NCBI RefSeq assembly: GCF_003050835.1
Contig: NZ_QAOJ01000002.1
Coordinates: 248,001 to 312,000, forward strand
DNA: 64,000 nt
Direction of reading: 5' to 3'
Source of the DNA: Pseudomonas sp. GV071
GTDB lineage: Bacteria; Pseudomonadota; Gammaproteobacteria; Pseudomonadales; Pseudomonadaceae
Shown here: positions 8,562-16,345 of the stretch, piece after piece
How positions within the stretch are numbered: the first letter of the stretch is position 1
Layout of the letters: every line of letters starts with the position of its first letter
Program-made: the position numbers and the translations under genes
The notes under the pieces: model-generated
What the model was told of the DNA's origin: nothing
Databases searched by the model: none
Seen by the model: only the letters and a program-made list of their open reading frames with translations

Positions 8562-10327
8562 GCCTCGATCCGCTGCGCCAGGCTGACGCTGAAAATGCCC
8601 CATTGATCGATGCGCTGGATAACCTTGCGGAACCCTGCCGCTTCCACCAACTGGTCCATCTCGGCCTGGGTACGACGGCGCATCACCCAGGCCTGACCAC
8701 CACGGTGGCTGGTCAGGGCGCGGGCAATCAGCTGCAACTGCGGGTGCCAGGGTTGGCCGGTGTAAATCAGATAACCGCCGGGTTCAACCGCCTCGGCCAA
8801 ACCGCCCAGGGAAGCGCTGACCATGCTGTTGTCGCCGAAGAGTTCATACAAGCCCGAGACAATCGCGAGCGTCGGTTTCGGATCGAGGCTGGCCAGGCTG
8901 ACCGGGTCGAAAGCGTTGCCTTTGACGAACTGGGCAATATCCGCCAGGTCTTTTTCCGCGATCAGGGCACTGCCCTGGCTGACGTTGAGGTCGCTGTAAT
9001 CGCGCAGCAGGATCGAGTCCGGGCGTTGTTCCAGGCCCTGCAGCGCTTCGAGCACGTAGCGGCCATGGCCGGCGGCGATATCGACGATACGCGTCGGTTT
9101 GCCCTGCGCTTGCAACGTCTGCAGGGTGTCACGCAGCAGCTCTTCGATATGTAGCTTGCGCTGCCGGATGCCGCGCCAGCCGATAGAGTTGAGGTAGTTG
9201 GTATCGATCATCCGCCCCAGCGAACCGGTGCCGGTCGGCGTGTTGCGGTACACGTAATCCAGGGTGCTGCCGGAGTCGAAGCCGGTGTCGAAACCCAGCT
9301 TCACCCCAGCCGACAATTTGGCGCCCAAGCCCATCGAGGCACGGGTGACGCGCCAGTAAAGGCCGGCGGGCGACAGCGGCGGCAGCGGCGTGGCCAGGCC
9401 TTCGGCTTCAGATTTAGTGAAGCCTATAAGGTCGGCGTTCAACAGCTGCGGGCGGCTCAGCGGCTGGCTGAACTGCAGCTCAATAAAGCCGCGCGCCTTG
9501 CTCACGGCCAGGTGGCGATCCGCTTCACCGAGGGTGTCGTGGTAGAACCCGGGGAGCAGATGACGCTCCTTCTGCAACGTGCCGAGGCGCTGGAAAAACA
9601 GCTCCTGGGGTTTGCGCTTGACCACGAAATCGGCGCCGGAAATCAGCAGTTGGGTCGGTACCTGAATCGCCTCGGCGTCGGCTACCACGCGGTCGGCGGC
9701 CTCATACAGACCGAGCAGCTGATTGACCGAAATCGCCTTGGCAATCAGCGGGTCGCTGGCATAGCTCTCGGCGCGCGCCTTGTCATGGGTGAGCATGCCG
9801 GGGCGCACATAGCTTTTGACGAAGAAGTTGCCTTTGAGCTTGCGCAGCAAGGTCAGACCCGGGCGCGCCAGGGGCACGTAAAGGTTGATATCGAAGGCCG
9901 GCGAGGCCAGCACCATGCAGCGAATGCGCGGCGCGTAGTCATGGGCCCAGGTGGCGGCCAACACGGCGCCAACGCTTTGCGCCACGACGGCAATGTCTTC
10001 GATGGCAATGCCATGCTCGCGCTGGATAAAGGCGACGAAGTCCTCCACATCGCGCACGCTGGCGGCAAAGCTCGGGCTGTCGCCGCGCTCGCCCGGCGAA
10101 TGGCCATGGCCACGAGCGTCCCAGGCAAAAAAGGCGAAGTCCGGCAGGTTGAGTTCGTCCACCAGGTGCGCCATGCGCGCGGAATGCTCATGGCCACGGT
10201 GCAGCAGCACAATGGCTTTGCGCGGGGCGTCGGGGGTGGCATCGACGGCAGGCCAGTAGCGATAGAACAGGTCAACGCCGTCATGGGTGGGAAAAGTGGC
10301 GTTGTGTTGCAGGCGTTGGGTTTCCAT
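8558..10327 (-). CDS. Alpha/beta hydrolase fused to a class I SAM methyltransferase (YnbC-like)
   Basis: The protein has 589 residues and two catalytic domains. Residues 1 to about 290 form a monoglyceride-lipase-like alpha/beta hydrolase with a nucleophile elbow AQSVGA (Ser118) and candidate Asp233 (SGADF) and His263 (FYHDT). Residues of about 350-589 form a Rossmann methyltransferase with SAM motif I DIAAGHGRY at 416-424. A linker of about 60 residues joins them. It follows the CDP-alcohol transferase by 27 bases and overlaps the next gene by four bases. The arrangement equals E. coli YnbC. A lysophospholipase or acyl-ester hydrolase acting with a head-group methyltransferase is plausible but unproven. 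Confidence 0.88.
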   Translation of the reverse strand: METQRLQHNATFPTHDGVDLFYRYWPAVDATPDAPRKAIVLLHRGHEHSARMAHLVDELNLPDFAFFAWDARGHGHSPGERGDSPSFAASVRDVEDFVAFIQREHGIAIEDIAVVAQSVGAVLAATWAHDYAPRIRCMVLASPAFDINLYVPLARPGLTLLRKLKGNFFVKSYVRPGMLTHDKARAESYASDPLIAKAISVNQLLGLYEAADRVVADAEAIQVPTQLLISGADFVVKRKPQELFFQRLGTLQKERHLLPGFYHDTLGEADRHLAVSKARGFIELQFSQPLSRPQLLNADLIGFTKSEAEGLATPLPPLSPAGLYWRVTRASMGLGAKLSAGVKLGFDTGFDSGSTLDYVYRNTPTGTGSLGRMIDTNYLNSIGWRGIRQRKLHIEELLRDTLQTLQAQGKPTRIVDIAAGHGRYVLEALQGLEQRPDSILLRDYSDLNVSQGSALIAEKDLADIAQFVKGNAFDPVSLASLDPKPTLAIVSGLYELFGDNSMVSASLGGLAEAVEPGGYLIYTGQPWHPQLQLIARALTSHRGGQAWVMRRRTQAEMDQLVEAAGFRKVIQRIDQWGIFSVSLAQRIEA

Positions 10328-10354
10328 CCGTAGAACTCCAGTAATGAATTGAGG

Positions 10355-10966
10355 TTAGCTGGCAGGTCGCTCAGCCAGCCCGCGCTTCACGCGGTTGTAA
10401 GTGGTGTACACCAGCAAGGCGGCCAGCACGGCCATGACGGACGTCAGCCAGGGTGCGACCGGAATGCCAATGGCCAGCAGAAAGCCCAGCAGGCCGAAGA
10501 CAAACGCGCGATCACTCTTGCCCATCGGCCCGTCGTAACGGCGCGAAGCACCGACCATCAGCCCCAGCACGCCGGCGTATTCACTCAGCCAGGCCAACAG
10601 CACCACGGCGCCGACAGCAGCGCCATACACCCCGGCCAGGCAAGCAAACGGCAGATACAGCGCGGCATCGGCAACCAGATCGGCAATTTCGTTGAGATAG
10701 GCCCCCAGGCGCGATTGCTGGCCAAATTCGCGAGCCAGCATGCCATCCACCGCATTCAGGCCCATGCGCAGCAGCATCCACAGCGGTAAGAGCGCAAACA
10801 CCGCACGGTGCTCCGCCAATATCGCCACCACCGCGCCGACCACAATCGAAATAGCACAGGCAAACAGCGTCACCTGATTGGCGGTGACGCCGCGGGCATG
10901 CAGACGGGTAACGGAGGGGCGCAGCAGATTCTGAAAGCGGGGTTTGAGATCGTAGATCGACGGCAT
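10355..10966 (-). CDS. Atypical CDP-alcohol phosphatidyltransferase (YnbA-like)
   Basis: This 203-residue membrane enzyme has the fold of phosphatidyltransferases that join CDP-diacylglycerol to an alcohol head group. The signature region reads N71-A-V-D74-G-M-L-A-R, then eight residues, G88, N92 and D96. Canonical enzymes have Asp at all four metal and base positions; here the first and third are Asn. Five to six hydrophobic segments are visible. The start at MPSIYDLK is chosen because the upstream extension is arginine-rich and lacks homology character. It is the first gene of the operon, divergent from carbonic anhydrase. Head-group specificity is unknown. Confidence 0.85.
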   Translation of the reverse strand: MPSIYDLKPRFQNLLRPSVTRLHARGVTANQVTLFACAISIVVGAVVAILAEHRAVFALLPLWMLLRMGLNAVDGMLAREFGQQSRLGAYLNEIADLVADAALYLPFACLAGVYGAAVGAVVLLAWLSEYAGVLGLMVGASRRYDGPMGKSDRAFVFGLLGFLLAIGIPVAPWLTSVMAVLAALLVYTTYNRVKRGLAERPAS

Positions 10967-11123
10967 GGGGCGCTCGCAGTGAAAAGAGCCTCGAAGGACT
11001 GTACGCAGAACAGAACGCCGCTGCCGGGAATTGGTCACACCGCGCCGGTTGGGTGGTGCTGTTTAGCCGAGCAACGGCTGGAGGGTGGCCGCTGAACGGC
11101 GAAGCTGGAACAATATCGGCCCG

Positions 11124-11131
11124 GCTATAGT
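11124..11131 (+). promoter_or_regulatory. Candidate -10 element upstream of carbonic anhydrase
   Basis: GCTATAGT at 11124-11131, within GGCTATAGTC, lies about 38 bases before the carbonic anhydrase ATG. It resembles a sigma70 or sigmaS -10 with a preceding C. No convincing -35 was found. This is sequence resemblance only. Confidence 0.3.
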
Positions 11132-11168
11132 CATCCCGTTCCCTCGTTTCTCGCTCAGGAGTGCTTCC

Positions 11169-11903
11169 ATGAACACGCGCGACCAACAAAACCTCGATCG
11201 CCTCGACCAGGCCGAAGGCGAGGGCGCCGATGAGGCGTTGCAGCAGATCGTTGCGGGTTTTCAACGGTTTCGCACGGACGTCTTCCCCCAGCAGCAGGAG
11301 CTGTTTCAAAAGCTCGCCACGGCTCAGCGCCCACGGGCGATGTTCATCACCTGCGCCGACTCGCGCATCGTTCCCGAATTGATTACCCAGAGCTCGCCAG
11401 GCGATTTGTTCGTAACCCGTAACGTCGGCAACGTGGTGCCGCCTTATGGGCAAATGAACGGTGGGGTTTCCACCGCCATCGAATACGCGGTGCTGGCCCT
11501 GGGCGTGCACCACATCATCGTGTGCGGCCACTCCGATTGCGGTGCCATGCGCGCGGTGATGAATCCCGACACCCTGGAAAAAATGCCGACGGTAAAAGCC
11601 TGGTTACGCCATGCCGAGGTGGCCAAGATCATGGTCGCCGACAACTGCAGCTGCGGCACCGAGCATGAAACCCTTGGCGTGCTGACCGAAGAGAACGTGG
11701 TGGCGCAGCTGCAACACCTGCGCACCCACCCATCGGTGGCCTCGCGGATGGCCAGCGGGCAGTTGTTCATTCACGGCTGGGTGTACAGCATCGATACCAG
11801 CGAGATCCGCGCTTATGACGCCGAGCGGGCGGAGTTTCTGCCGCTGGATGGCACCAGCCCGATTCCGATGGCCACGCCGCGCCCGCGGTACTCCCCGCAA
11901 TAG
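11169..11903 (+). CDS. can: Beta-class carbonic anhydrase
   Basis: This 244-residue cytosolic zinc enzyme interconverts CO2 and bicarbonate. Zinc ligands are visible as Cys62 (CADSR), His121 and Cys124 (HSDCG), with the Asp64-Arg66 dyad. The GTERNVGN-like segment appears as TRNVGN near residue 83. The ATG at 11169 follows a CAGGAG ribosome site. It is divergent from the lipid operon. In several Pseudomonas genomes a carbonic anhydrase lies just before the cox cluster, as here. The bicarbonate could also serve pyruvate carboxylase, encoded 15 kb away. Confidence 0.95.
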   Translation: MNTRDQQNLDRLDQAEGEGADEALQQIVAGFQRFRTDVFPQQQELFQKLATAQRPRAMFITCADSRIVPELITQSSPGDLFVTRNVGNVVPPYGQMNGGVSTAIEYAVLALGVHHIIVCGHSDCGAMRAVMNPDTLEKMPTVKAWLRHAEVAKIMVADNCSCGTEHETLGVLTEENVVAQLQHLRTHPSVASRMASGQLFIHGWVYSIDTSEIRAYDAERAEFLPLDGTSPIPMATPRPRYSPQ

Positions 11904-11905
11904 GT

Positions 11906-11973
11906 CGTAGGGTGTGCTATGCGCACCCTGGCGTTTACTCGGTAATCGCTTGGTGCGCGCAGCACACCCTACG
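11906..11973. repeat. Inverted repeat, possible terminator, after carbonic anhydrase
   Basis: Arms CGTAGGGTGTGC and GCACACCCTACG form a 12-bp inverted repeat with internal GCGCACC / GGTGCGC complementarity. It begins two bases after the carbonic anhydrase stop. No U-tract follows, so it may be a dispersed element or a REP-like barrier between convergent genes rather than a classical terminator. Confidence 0.7.
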
Positions 11974-11982
11974 GGACGGTGT

Positions 11983-12630
11983 TTACACCACTTCCTGCAA
12001 CTGCAACTCCACCCCCAACTGCCGTGACAGGCAAGGCCACTGCTGCCAGGCCGCGTGGGTATTGGGGCTGCTCAAGCGGCCGCGATAGGCCTGCACCGAA
12101 GCCTGTTCGAAGATGCTCGCATCGAGCATCCCGTCCACGGCGTGGTGTACGGCTTCGTCCAGTTGGTTGGCGAAGGGTTCGCCGATCAGTTGGTGAGCAA
12201 TCAGGTTGGCCACGGTGGTATCCAGCGGAATCAGCGGCTGGCCCAGGTGGGTGATGTAGCGGTCGTTCACTTCTTCCACCAGGCGGTGCGCCAGGTAGGC
12301 TTCGTCGAGCATGCCATCCAACCCTTCATGGCCGGCCATCAGCGCGGGCGGGTGGAGGAAGAACTCTTCGGCGACTTTCAGCACCGGCTTGATCTGCCCT
12401 TCGATGCCAGCGTCTCGCGCCACCTGGTTGGCGGCGTCAAGAATGTCCGGAACCTGGTCGATGTAGGCGGCGACGAACCGCACCAGCGCGCCTTTGCCGT
12501 CAGCAGCTGGCAGGCGAATGGCGCGGTGCAGGTCAGCAATTTTTCCTTCGAGCTGATTGGCCAGGTGCGCGCTTTCAGCTTCGTGTTGGTGTGCGCGTTG
12601 AATCAGCTCGCGCAATGCGGCGGTTTTCAT
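11983..12630 (-). CDS. Conserved hypothetical protein
   Basis: This 215-residue, probably soluble protein is mostly helical by composition: N-terminal residues 1-45 are rich in Ala, Gln, Glu and His and may form a coiled coil. I see no catalytic motif, signal peptide or membrane segment. The start MKTAALREL has GGGAG seven bases upstream; the longer reading frame upstream has no such site. It is convergent with carbonic anhydrase and divergent from coxB. I do not recognise its function. Confidence 0.75.
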   Translation of the reverse strand: MKTAALRELIQRAHQHEAESAHLANQLEGKIADLHRAIRLPAADGKGALVRFVAAYIDQVPDILDAANQVARDAGIEGQIKPVLKVAEEFFLHPPALMAGHEGLDGMLDEAYLAHRLVEEVNDRYITHLGQPLIPLDTTVANLIAHQLIGEPFANQLDEAVHHAVDGMLDASIFEQASVQAYRGRLSSPNTHAAWQQWPCLSRQLGVELQLQEVV

Positions 12631-13025
12631 GACTGCTCCCGAACAAAGGACATGTATGTAAGAAGGTTCTGTCACCCGGTGGAAGACAGGAACATTAGCT
12701 GGCACTGCGCAGATGCTAAGACGCGATTGTCATAATTGCATAATCTTTACCGTCGAGGCCGTTATAACGCTGGCGTTACACCTTTTCCCAAGCCAATAGA
12801 ACCGCGGGCTTTAGCTCAAGCCTTGGCTGCCAATTGTCTTTTTTGCTTCGACGTTGCGAGGTCGAAGTCGCTGGCTATACTCCGAAGCGAAAGACATGAC
12901 CTGATGAACCCGGACTGAGCCAAGGCAAGGAATGGGTGCGACAGCTAAGTCAGTTTTCTAGCTCGACGCTCCCTTCGCCGCAGGCCCAGCCGGCGGGATA
13001 ACAAGAACGATAAGGGGAACCCGCA
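12631..13025. other. 395-base intergenic region upstream of the cox operon
   Basis: No credible gene is present. The region holds a GTTATAAC palindrome and a GGCGTTACACC stretch around 12760-12780, a 7-bp inverted repeat at 12846-12867 and a promoter-like -10 at 12875-12881. A 60-codon open frame at 12736-12918 has no recognisable features and is not called. The length and the motifs suggest a regulated promoter region for coxB. Confidence 0.6.
12846..12881 (+). promoter_or_regulatory. Candidate cox operon promoter with overlapping inverted repeat
   Basis: CTTCGAC at 12846-12852 and GTCGAAG at 12861-12867 form a perfect 7-bp inverted repeat. A weak -35 TTGCGA (12854-12859) and a -10 CTATACT (12875-12881) are spaced by 16 bases. 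CTATACT with C before TATACT resembles a sigmaS -10. The aa3-type oxidase of P. aeruginosa is known to depend on RpoS and starvation, which fits. The transcription start has not been located. Confidence 0.4.
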
Positions 13026-14150
13026 ATGATGCGACATCCACGAGTTTGGATGGGCCTCCTGCTGTGGTCGGTATTCAGCCAGGCGCACGCTGCCTGGACC
13101 GTGAATATGACGCAGGGTGCAACGGCAACCAGTAACGCCGTGTTCGATCTGCACATGACAATCTTCCTGATCTGCGCCGTTATCGGCGTGCTGGTATTCG
13201 GCGCGATGTTCTGGTCGATGCTGGTACACCGACGCTCCACCGGCCAGGTCGCCTCGCACTTTCATGAAAGCACCACGGTGGAGATTCTCTGGACCGTCGT
13301 GCCGTTCGTGATTCTGGTGGCGATGGCCGTTCCGGCGACCAAGACGCTGATCAACATCTACGACAGCAGCGAGTCGGAGCTGGATATCCAGATCACCGGT
13401 TACCAGTGGAAGTGGAATTACAAATACCTCGGTCAGGAGGTGGAGTTCTTCAGCAACCTGGCCACCCCCACCGAGCAGATCCATAACCAGGCGCCGAAAG
13501 ACGAGCATTACCTGCTCGAAGTCGATCAGCCATTGGTGATCCCGGCCAACACCAAGGTGCGTTTTCTGATTACCGCAGCCGACGTGATCCACTCCTGGTG
13601 GGTGCCGGCACTGGCAGTGAAGCGCGACGCCATTCCCGGCTTCGTCAACGAAGCCTGGACCAAGGTCGAGAAGCCCGGCATCTACCGTGGCCAATGCGCC
13701 GAGCTGTGCGGCAAGGACCACGGTTTTATGCCGATCGTGGTCGAGGTCAAATCCAAAGAGGATTTCGCCAAGTGGCTGGACGAGCGCAAGCAGGAAGCGC
13801 TGGCGATGAAAGAACTGACCAGCAAGGAATGGACCCGCGAAGAGCTGGTTGAGCGCGGCGACAAGATCTACCACACCACCTGCGCCGCCTGTCACCAGGC
13901 CGAAGGCCAGGGCCTGCCGCCGATGTTCCCGGCACTCAAGGGCTCCAAAGTCGCCACCGGGCCGAAAGAAGACCACCTGCACACCGTGTTCTTCGGCAAG
14001 CCGGGCACCGCCATGGCCGCCTTCGGCAAGCAGTTGTCGGAAGTCGATATCGCCGCGGTGATCACCTACGAGCGTAATGCGTGGGGCAACAACGTCGGTG
14101 ACATGGTCACCCCGAAAGACGTTCTGGCCCTGAAACAGGCGAACAAATAG
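13026..14150 (+). CDS. coxB: Cytochrome c oxidase subunit II with fused cytochrome c domain
   Basis: The 374-residue subunit has a signal peptide (cleavage near HAAWTV), two membrane helices (about 42-66 and 85-105), a periplasmic cupredoxin domain and a C-terminal c-type cytochrome. CuA ligands are His189, Cys224, Cys228, His232 and Met235 (CAELCGKDHGFM). The heme c motif CAACH lies at 286-290 with probable ligand Met330. The fused heme domain makes this a caa3-type oxidase accepting electrons in the periplasm. It is the first gene of the cox operon and is followed ten bases later by coxA. Confidence 0.97.
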   Translation: MMRHPRVWMGLLLWSVFSQAHAAWTVNMTQGATATSNAVFDLHMTIFLICAVIGVLVFGAMFWSMLVHRRSTGQVASHFHESTTVEILWTVVPFVILVAMAVPATKTLINIYDSSESELDIQITGYQWKWNYKYLGQEVEFFSNLATPTEQIHNQAPKDEHYLLEVDQPLVIPANTKVRFLITAADVIHSWWVPALAVKRDAIPGFVNEAWTKVEKPGIYRGQCAELCGKDHGFMPIVVEVKSKEDFAKWLDERKQEALAMKELTSKEWTREELVERGDKIYHTTCAACHQAEGQGLPPMFPALKGSKVATGPKEDHLHTVFFGKPGTAMAAFGKQLSEVDIAAVITYERNAWGNNVGDMVTPKDVLALKQANK

Positions 14151-14160
14151 GAGCCCCACC

Positions 14161-15765
14161 ATGAGTGCAGTGATTGAGCCTGGCCATGCTGGGCACGCCG
14201 ATGACCATGACCACGGCCACCATGGCCCCGCCAAGGGTTTGATGCGTTGGGTGCTGACCACCAACCATAAAGACATTGGCACCATGTACCTGTGGTTCAG
14301 CTTTGCCATGTTTCTGATTGGCGGCTCGTTCGCCATGGTGATCCGCGCCGAGTTGTTCCAACCGGGGCTGCAGATCGTCGAGCCGGCGTTCTTCAACCAG
14401 ATGACCACCATGCACGGCCTGGTGATGGTGTTCGGCGCGGTGATGCCGGCCTTCGTCGGCCTGGCCAACTGGATGATTCCGCTGATGGTCGGGGCGCCCG
14501 ACATGGCCCTGCCACGGATGAACAACTTCAGCTTCTGGCTGCTGCCGGCGGCCTTCGGCCTGTTGATCAGCACCTTGTTCACCGCCGGCGGCGGACCGAA
14601 CTTCGGCTGGACTTTCTACGCGCCGCTGTCCACCACCTACGCGCCGGAAAGCGTGACCTTCTTTATCTTCGCCATTCACCTGATGGGTATCAGCTCGATC
14701 ATGGGCGCGATCAACGTGATCGCCACCATCCTCAACCTGCGCGCCCCCGGCATGACCCTGATGAAGATGCCGCTGTTCGTCTGGACCTGGCTGATCACCG
14801 CCTTCCTGCTGATTGCGGTGATGCCGGTACTGGCCGGCTGCGTAACCATGATGTTGATGGACATCCACTTCGGCACCAGCTTCTTCAGTGCCGCCGGTGG
14901 CGGTGACCCGGTGTTGTTCCAACACGTGTTCTGGTTCTTCGGTCACCCCGAGGTGTACATCATGATTCTGCCGGCCTTCGGTGCCGTCAGCTCGATCATT
15001 CCGGCGTTCTCGCGCAAGCCGCTGTTCGGCTACACCTCGATGGTTTACGCCACCGCGTCGATCGCCTTCCTGTCGTTTATCGTCTGGGCTCACCACATGT
15101 TTGTGGTCGGCATTCCCTTGGTGGGTGAGCTGTTCTTCATGTACGCCACGCTGCTGATCGCCGTGCCCACCGGGGTGAAGGTGTTCAACTGGGTGACCAC
15201 CATGTGGCAAGGCTCGCTGACCTTCGAGACACCGATGCTGTTCGCCGTGGCCTTCGTGATTCTGTTCACCATCGGCGGCTTCTCCGGGCTGATGCTGGCC
15301 ATCGCCCCGGCGGACTTCCAGTACCACGACACCTACTTTGTGGTGGCGCACTTCCACTACGTGCTGGTGCCGGGGGCGATTTTCGGTATCTTCGCCTCGG
15401 CCTATTACTGGCTGCCGAAGTGGACCGGACACATGTACGACGAAACCCTCGGCAAGCTGCATTTCTGGCTGTCGTTCGTGGGCATGAACATGGCCTTCTT
15501 CCCGATGCACTTCGTCGGTCTGGCCGGCATGCCGCGGCGGATTCCGGACTACAACCTGCAGTTCGCCGACTTCAACATGGTGTCCTCGATTGGCGCCTTC
15601 AGCTTCGGCGCTACGCAGTTCCTGTTTCTGTTCATCGTGATCAAGTGCATCCGTGGCGGCAAACCCGCACCCGCCAAACCCTGGGATGGCGCCGACGGCC
15701 TGGAGTGGACCATTCCCTCGCCAGCGCCGTATCACACCTTCACTACCCCTCCGGAAGTGAAGTGA
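14161..15765 (+). CDS. coxA: Cytochrome c oxidase subunit I
   Basis: This 534-residue subunit holds low-spin heme a and the heme a3-CuB centre. Visible landmarks are the His-rich N-terminus (residues 9-21), TTNHKDIGTMY, MHGLVMVFG, WFFGHPEVYI with the A1-type glutamate and CuB histidine, HHMFVVG, and HFHYVLVPGA. The D-channel region GAPDMALPRMNN is also present, so it belongs to the A1 heme-copper oxidases. Twelve membrane helices are expected. The ATG follows AGGAGCCCACC. It lies directly between coxB and the CuB assembly factor gene. Confidence 0.97.
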   Translation: MSAVIEPGHAGHADDHDHGHHGPAKGLMRWVLTTNHKDIGTMYLWFSFAMFLIGGSFAMVIRAELFQPGLQIVEPAFFNQMTTMHGLVMVFGAVMPAFVGLANWMIPLMVGAPDMALPRMNNFSFWLLPAAFGLLISTLFTAGGGPNFGWTFYAPLSTTYAPESVTFFIFAIHLMGISSIMGAINVIATILNLRAPGMTLMKMPLFVWTWLITAFLLIAVMPVLAGCVTMMLMDIHFGTSFFSAAGGGDPVLFQHVFWFFGHPEVYIMILPAFGAVSSIIPAFSRKPLFGYTSMVYATASIAFLSFIVWAHHMFVVGIPLVGELFFMYATLLIAVPTGVKVFNWVTTMWQGSLTFETPMLFAVAFVILFTIGGFSGLMLAIAPADFQYHDTYFVVAHFHYVLVPGAIFGIFASAYYWLPKWTGHMYDETLGKLHFWLSFVGMNMAFFPMHFVGLAGMPRRIPDYNLQFADFNMVSSIGAFSFGATQFLFLFIVIKCIRGGKPAPAKPWDGADGLEWTIPSPAPYHTFTTPPEVK

Positions 15766-15772
15766 GCCAGCC

Positions 15773-16318
15773 ATGAGCGAAGGCATCGCCACCAAAAAAC
15801 TGGTCACCCGCCTGCTGCTGTTGGTGGTGGTGATGTTCGCCTTCGGTTTTGCCCTGGTGCCGATCTACGACGTGATGTGCAAAGCCTTCGGCATCAATGG
15901 CAAAACCGCTGGGCAGTATTCCGGCGCTCAGCAACAGGTGGATGAAGCCCGGCAGGTGAAGGTGCAGTTTCTCGCCACCAACGCCGCCGACATGGTCTGG
16001 GACTTTCACCCGGTGGCCGCCGACCTCACGGTGCACCCGGGCGCGGTCAATGAAATGACCTTTATCGCCCAAAACCCCACCGACAAACCCATGGCCGCGC
16101 AGGCGATTCCAAGCATCGTGCCGTCGGAAGCGGCGGCCTATTTCCACAAGACCGCCTGCTTCTGTTTCAACCAGCAAGTGCTGCAACCCGGTGAACGCGT
16201 AGAAATGAAGGTGCGCTTCATCGTCGACCGTGATCTGCCCAAGGATGTCTACCACCTGACCCTCGGTTACACGCTGTTCGACATCACTGCTCGCCATGCG
16301 CCGATAGCGGCCAAGTAA
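15773..16318 (+). CDS. cox11: Cytochrome c oxidase assembly protein Cox11/CtaG
   Basis: This 181-residue copper chaperone delivers copper to the CuB site of subunit I. It has one N-terminal membrane anchor (about residues 10-29) and a periplasmic immunoglobulin-like domain with the copper-binding CFCF motif in KTACFCFNQQ (near residue 127), followed by LQPGE. The start lies eight bases after coxA. Size and gene position are standard for proteobacterial Cox11. Confidence 0.95.
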   Translation: MSEGIATKKLVTRLLLLVVVMFAFGFALVPIYDVMCKAFGINGKTAGQYSGAQQQVDEARQVKVQFLATNAADMVWDFHPVAADLTVHPGAVNEMTFIAQNPTDKPMAAQAIPSIVPSEAAAYFHKTACFCFNQQVLQPGERVEMKVRFIVDRDLPKDVYHLTLGYTLFDITARHAPIAAK

Positions 16319-16345
16319 GCGGTGTAAAACAAGGAGAACAATAAG

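Noticed and set aside
12736..12918. 60-codon open frame in the cox upstream gap
   Set aside because: No ribosome site or recognisable feature, and it covers the promoter-like elements. It is more likely chance.
12945..15807. Two long minus-strand frames (545 and 566 codons)
   Set aside because: Antisense to coxB and coxA, both certain by metal-ligand motifs.
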